Of a DNA stretch of 5,125 nt, positions 1 to 5,125 are shown one piece after another. The stretch's first letter is position 1, and every line of letters begins with the position of its first letter. Position numbers and translations under genes: made by a program. This DNA is from an uncultured Desulfovibrio sp. Lineage in GTDB: Bacteria > Desulfobacterota > Desulfovibrionia > Desulfovibrionales > Desulfovibrionaceae. The notes under the pieces were generated by a model. That model did no database searches. It saw only the letters and a list, made by a program, of their open reading frames with translations, and was not told where the DNA came from. The stretch lies in contig CAMLXE010000151.1 of the NCBI GenBank assembly GCA_946490455.1, forward strand, positions 1 to 5,125. Direction: 5' to 3'.

Positions 1-844
1 CCACCATGCCTGATCCCGTAGCCATGGACAAGACACAGACACCCGTCCACAGATGAGGCGCTCCAGCAAGCTCCATAATGCCCCAGCAGAGAGCAGGCAG
101 GAACAGAAGTTTCCATAAAACAAGCCATAGCTGATAGGCCATTCCTCTGGTGCGAATTTTCCGGACAGAAATCCTGAGCCGTTCACGAAGACTCAACCCA
201 AGAGAAAGAAGCATACAGGGAACAGAGCTGTACCCTACCAAAGCGACAGCCCTGTCAAGAGGTTCCCATAGTCCGAGGCCTGAAATGGACAGGATGAAAC
301 CGATAACGGTGAAAAGGAGCAGAGAATTTTCAAGCAGAAAAGTTTTCAGAAGGGTTCCGGTATTGAACTCACTGCTCCAGGCAGCGTGACCGGCTAGCAT
401 ATCGAAACGCATCTGGGAAAAAATAACCATAACATTAGGTGTGACCGCAGCAAGGCCAACAATCAGCAATGCTTCAGTATTGCCAGGCAACAGCGCTGTC
501 ACAATGGGGATACCGACAAAAGCGACATTGGGAGAACAGGCGTTCAGTGCAGATACAAGAGCCGGACCGGTTCCACGACGCATGAGCGTTCTGTCCATCC
601 AGTACACAATTCCGAATCCCAACACCTGGCAACCAACCGCCCCAAGCCAGAATTCCCACTGAGCAAAGGTGATGGGATCAGCCTCTGAAAGAATATGCAG
701 GATGAGGCAAGGCAGGGCCACCTTGAAGGCAAAAAGTCCCAGCATCGTCCCGGCCTGCTCGGGCAGGATATCTCGGTCATTTAAGAATGTACCAAAATAA
801 ATGACAAAAAAGACAGGCAAAACTGCAAAGAAAGCCTCGGACAT
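1..844 (-). CDS. AEC-family (auxin efflux carrier-like) transporter, C-terminus cut by window edge
   Basis: Reading left from ATG at 844-842, the frame stays open for 281 codons to the window edge, so the stop is not seen. The AEC family is usually about 300-320 residues, so roughly 30 may be missing. The protein is strongly hydrophobic, with helices near residues 4-21, 34-52, 66-83, 95-119, 124-142, 172-192, 198-215 and 236-260. Two family-like signatures are visible: FKVALPCLIL (40-49) at the end of helix 2, and SPNVAFVGIPI (104-114), which matches the conserved Asn...Gly-x-Pro stretch of the family. A basic loop (about 219-232) separates the two halves. The start is supported by AGGA seven bases upstream (ACAGGA then ATTCGT). 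AEC members export or exchange small organic anions such as malonate, malate or auxin across the inner membrane; the substrate here is unknown. It lies downstream of the SDR gene on the same strand, with a gap of about 260 bases. Confidence 0.87.
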   Translation of the reverse strand, partial: MSEAFFAVLPVFFVIYFGTFLNDRDILPEQAGTMLGLFAFKVALPCLILHILSEADPITFAQWEFWLGAVGCQVLGFGIVYWMDRTLMRRGTGPALVSALNACSPNVAFVGIPIVTALLPGNTEALLIVGLAAVTPNVMVIFSQMRFDMLAGHAAWSSEFNTGTLLKTFLLENSLLLFTVIGFILSISGLGLWEPLDRAVALVGYSSVPCMLLSLGLSLRERLRISVRKIRTRGMAYQLWLVLWKLLFLPALCWGIMELAGAPHLWTGVCVLSMATGSGMV

Positions 845-959
845 ACGAATTCCTGTTATAGTTATTGGAGTTGACTGTTTCCTGACGGGGCAATGAGCCT
901 CAGTTTCAGTCTGTTTCTTGATGGCACTTGGTACGATGAAAAGTTTTCCGTATTCTCGT

Positions 960-978
960 TTTCTGCAGCATGCAGAAA
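960..978. repeat. Perfect 8-bp inverted repeat, 3-base loop
   Basis: The arms TTTCTGCA (960-967) and TGCAGAAA (971-978) flank GCA. No T-run follows on either strand, so it is not a standard rho-independent terminator. It sits about 115 bases upstream of the AEC start and could be an operator or a processing hairpin, but no regulator can be named. Confidence 0.35.
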
Positions 979-996
979 CATATCAACAAGAGCCCC

Positions 997-1104
997 CTAT
1001 ACAACCCAGCCGCCGTTCCGACTTTCCAGCCCCACAATTCGGAGGAAAGCAATCCGTTCACCGATCGGAACCGATTCAGCGGGGATTTCCTCCTGAAGCG
1101 GCAC
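997..1104 (-). other. 35-codon open stretch in frame with the SDR gene, directly after its stop
   Basis: Immediately after the SDR stop (TGA at 1107-1105) the same frame begins with GTG and runs 35 codons to TAG at 999-997. The predicted peptide starts VPLQEEIPAESVPIGER and ends NGGWVV. It uses ordinary codons and has an amphipathic, protein-like composition, so it could be a tiny adjacent gene, a stop-codon read-through tail, or remains of a gene fusion. Against this, there is no convincing ribosome-binding site directly before the GTG. The SDR is already complete at its stop, and I do not recognise the peptide. Chance is the default explanation. Confidence 0.15.
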
Positions 1105-1863
1105 TCAGATTACTGTATACCCACCATCCACCATCCACAAGGCTCCAGCGGCAAAACTGGCCTGATCGCTGGCCAGAAACGTAATCACAGACGCAATCTC
1201 CTCAGGCTTGCCAAAACGGCCGAGTGGTTGCAGAGCCATAAAACTGCGCATCCCCTCCTCCTCGTTACCGGTATCCCTGGCTCCATCCCTAAGACCGGGC
1301 GTATCTGTTGTACCGGGTCCCACAGCGTTTACACGAATGCCATGCGGCATCAGAGAAATGGCAGCCGCACGCGTAAAGGAAGCCACACCACCTTTGGAAG
1401 CATGATAGGCGGCATATCCTGGCGAACCAACCACGGCAAAAGACGAACACACGTTGACAATGGCTCCGCCGTGTCCTTTGGCAATCATGATTTTGGCAGC
1501 CCCTTTGGTAAACATGAACATGCTTGTCAGGTTGGTATTCAGAACCTGATTGAACTCTTCTACAGAAGTATCAAGAAGAGGCTTGTTGAGCTGCCATCCT
1601 GCATTGTTCACAACAATATCAAGATCACCAAGTCGGACAGCCATATCCAGAACTGCCTCCACATCCGCTTCTCTGCCTACATTACAGGGACAAAAAACAG
1701 CTTCTCCCCCCTGTTCCACAATCTGCTCCGCTACAGTCTGAGCTCTGGAATCCATATCTGCAAGAATCAGTCTTGCCCCTTCAGCGGCAAACCGCCGTGC
1801 AGTAGCTTCCCCTATGCCTTTGGCTGCACCAGTAATGATCGCTGTTCTGTTTTCCAATAACAT
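1105..1863 (-). CDS. SDR-family NAD(P)-dependent oxidoreductase (classical type)
   Basis: A 252-residue cytosolic enzyme with the normal length of classical short-chain dehydrogenases/reductases. The Rossmann nucleotide loop TGAAKGIG is at 11-18. An acidic residue, Asp36, ends the second strand (LADMD), which usually favours NAD(H) over NADP(H). NNAG is at 86-89. The catalytic tetrad is readable as Asn111, Ser140, Tyr153 and Lys157 (YHASK), with the usual 13-residue Ser-Tyr spacing. The PG motif follows at NAVGPG, and the C-terminus carries the typical VDGG. Substrates of this family are alcohols, sugars, hydroxy acids or acyl carriers; nothing here specifies which. The start at 1863 is preferred over an in-frame ATG at 1926 because the Rossmann strand begins right after it and GGGGAG lies seven bases upstream. 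It is divergent from upp and lies upstream of the AEC transporter. One small oddity: the Asp-Val usually found after strand 3 reads Asn61-Val62. Confidence 0.93.
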   Translation of the reverse strand: MLLENRTAIITGAAKGIGEATARRFAAEGARLILADMDSRAQTVAEQIVEQGGEAVFCPCNVGREADVEAVLDMAVRLGDLDIVVNNAGWQLNKPLLDTSVEEFNQVLNTNLTSMFMFTKGAAKIMIAKGHGGAIVNVCSSFAVVGSPGYAAYHASKGGVASFTRAAAISLMPHGIRVNAVGPGTTDTPGLRDGARDTGNEEEGMRSFMALQPLGRFGKPEEIASVITFLASDQASFAAGALWMVDGGYTVI

Positions 1864-1870
1864 TTCTCTT

Positions 1871-1876
1871 CTCCCC
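1871..1876 (-). promoter_or_regulatory. Ribosome-binding site of the SDR gene
   Basis: Reads GGGGAG on the minus strand, seven bases before the ATG at 1863-1861. It decides the start in favour of the 252-residue form over the upstream ATG at 1926-1924, which would add 21 residues with no SDR homology pattern. Confidence 0.75.
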
Positions 1877-1884
1877 TGATTTGC

Positions 1885-1896
1885 GTTTGGCCAAAC
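1885..1896. promoter_or_regulatory. Perfect 12-bp palindrome in the divergent promoter region, candidate operator
   Basis: GTTTGGCCAAAC is an exact palindrome centred about 27 bases upstream of the SDR start codon. Its position between the SDR start and the divergent upp promoter suits a repressor site for the SDR gene. No -10/-35 pair for the SDR could be placed with confidence, and no regulator gene is in the window, so the role is inference. Confidence 0.35.
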
Positions 1897-1957
1897 ACCA
1901 TCCAAGACCATACCATCGAAAGACATGCAATACCATGGACCAGGTGCGCGGTTTGTT

Positions 1958-1986
1958 TTGACAAAAGAAATGGTTCGGCATACTGT
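1958..1986 (+). promoter_or_regulatory. Sigma-70-type promoter for the upp-uraA operon
   Basis: The exact -35 hexamer TTGACA (1958-1963) is followed after 17 bases by TACTGT (1981-1986), which matches four of six positions of TATAAT. Transcription would start near 1993 and give a leader of about 87 bases before upp. The -35 hexamer lies inside an odd palindrome TTTTG-A-CAAAA (1956-1966). I found no convincing attenuator stem-loop with a U-run in the leader, so pyrimidine control by attenuation is not evident. Confidence 0.6.
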
Positions 1987-2067
1987 AAATCAATTTATCG
2001 TTAAGGAATCAAATAACCTATCGAACTTTTTGGACTTAGGCGGATCTATTCTTCCACGCTCAGCCCC

Positions 2068-2072
2068 AGGAG
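2068..2072 (+). promoter_or_regulatory. Ribosome-binding site of upp
   Basis: AGGAG, with seven bases to the ATG at 2080. This supports [10 protein letters not shown] as the N-terminus, which also matches where uracil phosphoribosyltransferases normally begin. Confidence 0.75.
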
Positions 2073-2079
2073 AAAAAGC

Positions 2080-2706
2080 ATGGCCCTACACGTTGTCGAA
2101 CATCCGCTCATCAAACACAAGCTTGGCCTGCTCCGGCGGGAACATACCTCTACCAGTGAATTCCGTATGGTCGCCAAGGAAATTGCCCGCCTGCTTACTT
2201 ATGAAGCTACCAAGACCCTGAGTACGGAAAAGAAAACCATTCGGGGCTGGTCCGGCCTCGTTGATGTGGAGTATATTTCCGGCAAAATGGTTACCATCGT
2301 GCCTATTCTTCGTGCAGGTCTAGGTCTGATGGATGGCGTACTTGACATGATTCCTGGAGCCAAAATCAGTGTCGTTGGCCTGTACCGAAACGAAAAGACT
2401 CTTGAACCTGTTGAATACTATGTAAAACTTGCCAAACAGATCGAAGAACGCTTTGCCATTGTACTTGATCCCATGCTCGCCACCGGTGGATCCATGGTGG
2501 CCACGCTGGACCTGCTGAAGCGTCATGGGTGCCAGAAGATGTGTGCTCTGACTCTTGTTTCCGCACCAGAAGGTGTCCGGAGAGTTCAGGAAACTCACCC
2601 CGATGTGGATATCTATACGGCTTCCCTGGACTCGCATCTGAACGAGCACGGTTATATCATTCCTGGTCTCGGCGATGCCGGAGACAGAATTTTCGGAACA
2701 AAATAG
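2080..2706 (+). CDS. upp: Uracil phosphoribosyltransferase
   Basis: A 208-residue cytosolic enzyme of standard family length. It converts uracil plus phosphoribosyl diphosphate to UMP and pyrophosphate in pyrimidine salvage. The N-terminus ([12 protein letters not shown], 8-19) is typical. The [13 protein letters not shown] stretch (74-86) contributes to the pyrophosphate side of the site. The phosphoribosyl-diphosphate loop DPMLATGGS occupies 130-138, and the C-terminal uracil-binding signature [17 protein letters not shown] fills 192-208. No key residue is missing. It is the first gene of a two-gene operon with the NCS2 uracil permease 41 bases downstream, a classic pairing of uptake and trapping. 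The promoter at 1958-1986 is the likely driver. Confidence 0.98.
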   Translation: MALHVVEHPLIKHKLGLLRREHTSTSEFRMVAKEIARLLTYEATKTLSTEKKTIRGWSGLVDVEYISGKMVTIVPILRAGLGLMDGVLDMIPGAKISVVGLYRNEKTLEPVEYYVKLAKQIEERFAIVLDPMLATGGSMVATLDLLKRHGCQKMCALTLVSAPEGVRRVQETHPDVDIYTASLDSHLNEHGYIIPGLGDAGDRIFGTK

Positions 2707-2731
2707 ATCTTGTTCTTTCCGAACCTTCATC

Positions 2732-2739
2732 CTCCGGAG
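2732..2739 (+). promoter_or_regulatory. Ribosome-binding site of the uracil permease gene, within a palindrome
   Basis: GGAG (2736-2739) sits eight bases before the ATG at 2748 and forms the right half of the perfect palindrome CTCCGGAG. It decides the start: the open frame extends upstream to 2529 inside upp, but that part merely overlaps the upp coding sequence in another frame. Confidence 0.65.
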
Positions 2740-2747
2740 CTTTTTGT

Positions 2748-4028
2748 ATGTCGCAATCCGACGTCCACGCCTATATTTTCCGCCTCAAGGACAGTCTGAT
2801 CGGTGCCCAGATGCTGTTTGTGGCTTTCGGCGCCCTGGTACTCGTTCCCATCCTGACCGGTATGAATACCAATGTTGCCCTGTTCACAGCAGGAGTGGGT
2901 ACCCTGATCTTCCAGGTATGTACCCGAGGCAAGGTTCCCATTTTTCTGGCTTCCTCCTTTGCCTTTATTGCACCCATTATCTATGGCGTGGAAACCTGGG
3001 GACTCCCGGCGACTCTTGGCGGCATGGTCATGGCAGGTCTCATTTATGTCGTGCTGAGCTTTGTTATTCGCTGGCGCGGTACTGACATCATTTTGCGCCT
3101 TCTGCCGCCCATTGTCACAGGCCCCGTCATCATGGTCATTGGCCTTATTCTTGCTCCATCTGGCGTCCATATGGCACTCGGAAGGACAGGGGACGGAGCC
3201 ACAGTTCTTGTGCCTGAAGGAACTGCCATCATCATTTCCATGGTAGCGCTTGCCACCACCGTCCTTGTTTCACTGCTCGGACGTGGCATTCTGCGCCTCA
3301 TTCCCATTCTCTGCGGGATTTGTACGGGCTATATCTGCGCCATCATTATGGGCGTCCACGACTTCAGCAAGGTGCTCACAACTCCCTGGTTCGGTATGCC
3401 ACCCTTTGTCTTTCCTGAATTCAATATTGAGGCCATTCTTTTTATCATTCCCATTACCCTTGCCCCGGCCATTGAACATTTTGGGGATATCATCGCCATC
3501 AGTTCCGTGACCGGTAAGGATTTTCTCAAGGATCCCGGGATCAAGAATACCATGCTGGGCGATGGTATCGCGACCATGGTAGCGAGTCTCGTAGGTGGTC
3601 CTCCCAACACGACCTATTCCGAAGTGACCGGCGCGGTGGCTCTTACCCGTTCTTTCAATCCCGCTATCATGACGTGGGCCGCCATCTGTGCCATTGCCCT
3701 GTCCTTTGTAACCAAACTGGGAGCCTTCCTCAGTTCCATTCCCGTACCGGTCATGGGGGGAATCATGATTCTGCTTTTCGGCGCCATCATGGTGGTTGGT
3801 CTGAATACTCTGGTCCGAGCCGGACAGGATCTCATGGAACCCCGAAACATGGCCATCGTCGCTCTTATCATCATTTTTGGTGTGGGTGGTATGACCTTCG
3901 ATATTGATGGATTCCCCCTCAAGGGAATCGGACTTGCTGCCATCACGGGGGTAGTGCTGAATCTCATTCTGCCTCAGACCAGAGGGCACAAGAAGCAGAC
4001 CACACCGCAACAGAAAAAGGCGGACTGA
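2748..4028 (+). CDS. uraA: NCS2-family uracil permease (UraA-like)
   Basis: A 426-residue inner-membrane protein, close to E. coli UraA (429). NCS2 permeases bring in uracil or related nucleobases with protons, and the partner upp points to uracil. The chain is hydrophobic throughout, consistent with the 14-segment fold. The TM3 signature SSFAFIAP is at 69-76. PAIEHFGD (240-247) carries Glu243, the equivalent of the substrate-binding Glu241 of UraA. The NCS2 signature PPNTTYSE (285-292) carries Glu292, the equivalent of Glu290. The tail (about 412-426) is hydrophilic and Lys/Gln-rich. One difference: Asp247 stands where E. coli UraA has His245, a proton-coupling residue, and the xanthine permease branch has Asp at that position. 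Substrate could therefore be wider than uracil. It is the last gene of the operon, followed 18 bases later by a terminator. Confidence 0.94.
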   Translation: MSQSDVHAYIFRLKDSLIGAQMLFVAFGALVLVPILTGMNTNVALFTAGVGTLIFQVCTRGKVPIFLASSFAFIAPIIYGVETWGLPATLGGMVMAGLIYVVLSFVIRWRGTDIILRLLPPIVTGPVIMVIGLILAPSGVHMALGRTGDGATVLVPEGTAIIISMVALATTVLVSLLGRGILRLIPILCGICTGYICAIIMGVHDFSKVLTTPWFGMPPFVFPEFNIEAILFIIPITLAPAIEHFGDIIAISSVTGKDFLKDPGIKNTMLGDGIATMVASLVGGPPNTTYSEVTGAVALTRSFNPAIMTWAAICAIALSFVTKLGAFLSSIPVPVMGGIMILLFGAIMVVGLNTLVRAGQDLMEPRNMAIVALIIIFGVGGMTFDIDGFPLKGIGLAAITGVVLNLILPQTRGHKKQTTPQQKKAD

Positions 4029-4046
4029 TTCCATCACCCGAAATAA

Positions 4047-4095
4047 AAAGGTGGACTGTCATGTGTAACTACTGGCAGTCTACCTTTCTATTTTG
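4047..4095 (+). terminator. Rho-independent terminator of the upp-uraA operon
   Basis: The left arm AAAGGTGGACTGTCA (4047-4061) pairs with 4073-4087, giving a 15-bp stem with two G-U pairs and an 11-base loop. It is followed by CTATTTTGCC. The T-run is short, but the stem is long and it starts just past the permease stop. The A-run before the left arm could also give some termination on the other strand. Confidence 0.8.
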
Positions 4096-4211
4096 CCTTC
4101 AACCTTCTGCAATTTTTCAGTATATTGCTCCACGAATGAGAACAATATGGCCCGTTCCCATTCAGAAATCTACCTTCACAAGACAAGGATAAGGCTACTT
4201 GCTCATCACAA

Positions 4212-4236
4212 TAAAAAATAGGCCTGTTCCAACAGG
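4212..4236 (-). terminator. Possible weak leftward terminator
   Basis: On the minus strand, CCTGTTGGAACAGG (4236-4223) folds into a short stem (five pairs with a four-base loop). It is followed after three bases by a T-rich run, ATTTTTTATT. The stem is short, and no leftward gene that would need it is visible, so it may be chance or may end an unannotated small RNA. Confidence 0.2.
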
Positions 4237-4465
4237 TGCATCAATAAAAAATTTTCTCTCCACCGGTTCCTTTCATCCTTCAGCTTGTTTCGGTCCCTAT
4301 TTGAAATGCCGTCCATGAACAATCAAGTGCCTTTTTTGTATTTTCCATAATGAACACCCTCATCTGACTTTTCCTCAATACCGTATCTCAGAATATCAGT
4401 CACGGCTACGCTATGCGGGAAAGGATTGCCCCCAATTCCCATTCACAGGCAGATTTAATGGAATT

Positions 4466-4480
4466 TATTGAATCTCAATA
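4466..4480. repeat. Inverted repeat TATTGA-ATC-TCAATA
   Basis: Perfect 6-bp arms around three bases within AT-rich DNA, about 190 bases upstream of the iron promoter. It could be a protein-binding site, but its role is unknown. Confidence 0.25.
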
Positions 4481-4577
4481 TTATTTGTCCAATTATGAAG
4501 AGTGATGTACCTTATTTCATGAAGGTTGTATTATGAATATCCGGTTTCTGGTACTTCTCCGGTATGGTTGAGATATC

Positions 4578-4601
4578 CACTTCAAAAAGTGTAATTTTTT
4601 T
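4578..4601 (+). terminator. Short hairpin with T-run, weak terminator candidate
   Basis: CACTT and AAGTG (five pairs, loop CAAA) are followed by TAA and seven Ts. The stem is short and AT-rich, so termination would be weak. It lies just upstream of the Fur-regulated promoter and could insulate it from upstream transcription. Confidence 0.25.
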
Positions 4602-4646
4602 ATGATTCAATAGGTTACAATATGTGATCATTATTTGTTTTTATAT

Positions 4647-4665
4647 GATAATGAAAATTATATTC
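4647..4665. promoter_or_regulatory. Fur box 1 (iron-responsive operator)
   Basis: GATAATGAAAATTATATTC matches 15 of 19 positions of the classical Fur box GATAATGATAATCATTATC, including a perfect first hexamer. It lies directly upstream of the -35 hexamer at 4673. Fur with ferrous iron would repress, and iron shortage would relieve repression. The site agrees independently with the iron-linked gene downstream. Confidence 0.65.
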
Positions 4666-4668
4666 AAA

Positions 4669-4687
4669 TATATTGACATACATTATC
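4669..4687. promoter_or_regulatory. Fur box 2, overlapping the -35 hexamer
   Basis: This 19-mer matches 14 of 19 positions of the Fur consensus, with a perfect last half CATTATC. It covers the TTGACA hexamer (4673-4678) and much of the spacer, so bound Fur would exclude RNA polymerase. Together with box 1, the arms TGATAAT (4646-4652) and ATTATCA (4682-4688) form an exact inverted pair. Confidence 0.6.
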
Positions 4688-4701
4688 AATTGTATTATAA
4701 T
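4673..4701 (+). promoter_or_regulatory. Perfect-consensus sigma-70 promoter for the Cys-rich membrane protein
   Basis: TTGACA (4673-4678), a 17-base spacer, then TATAAT (4696-4701): both hexamers and the spacing are exact consensus. The -10 also lies in the palindrome GTATTATAATAC (4692-4703). Transcription would begin near 4708, leaving a leader of about 120 bases. Such a strong promoter makes sense if it is normally held off by Fur. Confidence 0.85.
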
Positions 4702-4720
4702 ACTTTCATACTCTTCAGCT

Positions 4721-4738
4721 ATGACAGACGGCTGTCAT
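4721..4738 (+). promoter_or_regulatory. Stem-loop near the 5' end of the leader
   Basis: ATGACAG (4721-4727) and CTGTCAT (4732-4738) form a perfect 7-bp stem with loop ACGG, starting about 13 bases after the predicted transcript start. No T-run follows, so it is not a terminator. A 5' hairpin of this kind could protect the short mRNA or bind a regulator. Confidence 0.4.
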
Positions 4739-4826
4739 GACACTGCCCCAATGAATATCTCCTTTACAAAATTGAGATGACTGCGCTGAAAAAAACAAAT
4801 TGAAGTCTCGAAGTGAGGTCAATGCG

Positions 4827-4973
4827 ATGGATATGGAACTCATTACTGTCATTGCCGTTGTCATTATTGCGGCGGCTTTCATGGTTCGAAAAGTCATGCG
4901 GGCACGGAAGGGAGGTGGATGCTCCTGTGGTTGTGGGAGCTGCTGTGAGGGTTGCAAACCCAAAAAACTTTAA
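4827..4973 (+). CDS. FeoB-associated Cys-rich membrane protein
   Basis: A 48-residue small protein. It begins MDMELITV, has one membrane helix at about residues 4-20 and a basic stretch RKVMRARK (21-28). A glycine hinge follows, then a Cys-rich tail with Cys32, 34, 36, 39, 40 and 43 (CSCGCGSCCEGC), ending in KPKKL. This layout is that of the FeoB-associated Cys-rich membrane protein family, usually found beside feoB and thought to help ferrous-iron uptake, perhaps by holding iron at the cytoplasmic face. GAGG (4815-4818), eight bases upstream, supports this ATG over Met3. An overlapping frame from 4813 is a shadow. Two Fur boxes and a consensus promoter lie upstream, matching an iron role. 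No feoA or feoB is in the window; they may lie beyond the right edge, or the gene may stand alone. The exact function of the family is not established. Confidence 0.85.
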   Translation: MDMELITVIAVVIIAAAFMVRKVMRARKGGGCSCGCGSCCEGCKPKKL

Positions 4974-5125
4974 TCGCACTGAAAAGCTGTTCTATTTCGA
5001 AATATCCTGCAATTTCTGCTGGATATTGTCTCAAAAAACTGCTGCCATAACAGCAAGAAAACTGCCACTCTACTGCTTCTGACAGCGGCAGCTATTGCAT
5101 ATAAAAAAGAAAGACCCCGGGAAGT
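4974..5125. other. 3' region after the Cys-rich gene, no gene recognised
   Basis: No convincing start with a ribosome-binding site is visible up to the edge. It holds a hairpin at 5001-5027 and a small one, TGCTG-CCATAA-CAGCA (5040-5055). The final bases AAAAAAGAAAGACCCCGGG look like the A-rich flank and first arm of a bidirectional terminator whose other arm would be outside the window. On the minus strand they would read as the T-tail of a leftward gene. Confidence 0.35.
5001..5027 (+). repeat. Hairpin downstream of the Cys-rich gene
   Basis: AATATCC (5001-5007) pairs with GGATATT (5021-5027). After a T-T mismatch, GCA pairs with TGC inside, leaving loop ATTTC. The bases after it, GTCTCAAAAAAC, are not a T-run, so it is not a classical terminator. 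It could stabilise the 3' end of the transcript. Confidence 0.35.

Larger units (their letters stand above)
845..1104. other. Intergenic gap between SDR and AEC genes
   Basis: About 260 bases separate the two leftward genes. I see no clear promoter and no U-tailed terminator on the minus strand. The gap holds a short open stretch continuing the SDR frame (997-1104) and one perfect 8-bp inverted repeat (960-978), described separately. The last 50 bases before the AEC start contain its ribosome-binding site, AGGA. Whether the two genes share a transcript cannot be decided from the sequence. Confidence 0.5.
4096..4646. other. Non-coding stretch between the uracil operon and the iron promoter
   Basis: I find no open frame with a start, ribosome-binding site and plausible protein on either strand here. 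Composition drifts to clearly AT-rich after about 4450. It contains several short inverted repeats: GCAAT/ATTGC (4109-4128), CCTGTTCCAACAGG (4223-4236), TATTGA-ATC-TCAATA (4466-4480) and CACTT-CAAA-AAGTG (4578-4591). None identifies a known RNA family by eye. Confidence 0.5.

Noticed and set aside
544..780. 78-residue open frame on the minus strand
   Set aside because: It is a shifted frame inside the AEC transporter, whose own frame is continuous from 844 to the edge.
970..1860. 296-residue open frame on the plus strand
   Set aside because: It lies antisense to the SDR gene, which has all family motifs. Its translation is low in recognisable structure and has no ribosome-binding site.
1864..1926. 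N-terminal extension of the SDR to an upstream ATG
   Set aside because: The extra 21 residues have no SDR pattern and span the palindrome and the ribosome-binding site of the shorter form.
2529..2747. Upstream extension of the permease frame into upp
   Set aside because: It overlaps the upp coding sequence in another frame. The ribosome-binding site and the family N-terminus place the start at 2748.
3270..4037. 255-residue open frame on the minus strand
   Set aside because: It is antisense to the uracil permease. Its composition is rich in Gly, His, Asp and Asn, typical of a mirrored membrane-protein gene, with no domain seen.
4617..4635. Third Fur-like box
   Set aside because: Only about 10 of 19 positions match, mostly in one half; this is not distinguishable from AT-rich background.
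4721..4780. 19-codon ORF that could be a leader peptide
   Set aside because: It has no ribosome-binding site, and its ATG lies inside the hairpin stem; no attenuator structure follows.
4813..5082. 89-residue open frame overlapping the Cys-rich gene
   Set aside because: It is offset from the frame that gives the membrane helix and Cys cluster, and its start has no suitable ribosome-binding site.

Overview
This window looks like a piece of bacterial chromosome of moderate GC content. It has compact protein-coding stretches and one AT-rich non-coding stretch. The uracil phosphoribosyltransferase plus NCS2 permease pair, the style of those proteins, and a Fur-type iron promoter driving a FeoB-associated Cys-rich peptide would fit an anaerobic Desulfovibrionaceae-like bacterium. 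That assignment is inferred from remembered protein style, not from a database search.

Left part (1-1863, minus strand): a short-chain dehydrogenase/reductase (SDR; 1105-1863) is followed, after about 260 bases, by an AEC-family membrane transporter (1-844) whose C-terminus runs off the left edge. Both face left and could form a small metabolic unit (organic-acid or similar transport plus an NAD-dependent oxidoreductase), but the substrate cannot be read from sequence. The gap between them contains a short open frame that continues the SDR reading frame past its stop.

Centre (1864-4095): a divergent intergenic region of about 216 bases carries a good sigma-70-type promoter (1958-1986) reading right and a perfect 12-bp palindrome close to the SDR start. 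The promoter should drive upp (uracil phosphoribosyltransferase, 2080-2706) and uraA-like (NCS2 uracil permease, 2748-4028), 41 bases apart. Together they import uracil and convert it to UMP. A strong stem-loop with a short U-rich tail (4047-4095) ends the operon.

Right part (4096-5125): about 730 bases without a convincing gene become visibly AT-rich and end in the most striking regulatory element of the window. This is an exact TTGACA-N17-TATAAT promoter (4673-4701) with two adjacent Fur-box-like 19-mers, one overlapping the -35 hexamer. It precedes a 48-residue protein (4827-4973) with one N-terminal membrane helix and a Cys-rich tail, recognised as a FeoB-associated Cys-rich membrane protein. 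No feoA or feoB lies in the window. The gene therefore appears to have its own iron-responsive promoter, although feo genes could sit just beyond the right edge. No tRNA, rRNA, CRISPR array, insertion sequence or clearly novel multi-gene system was seen.
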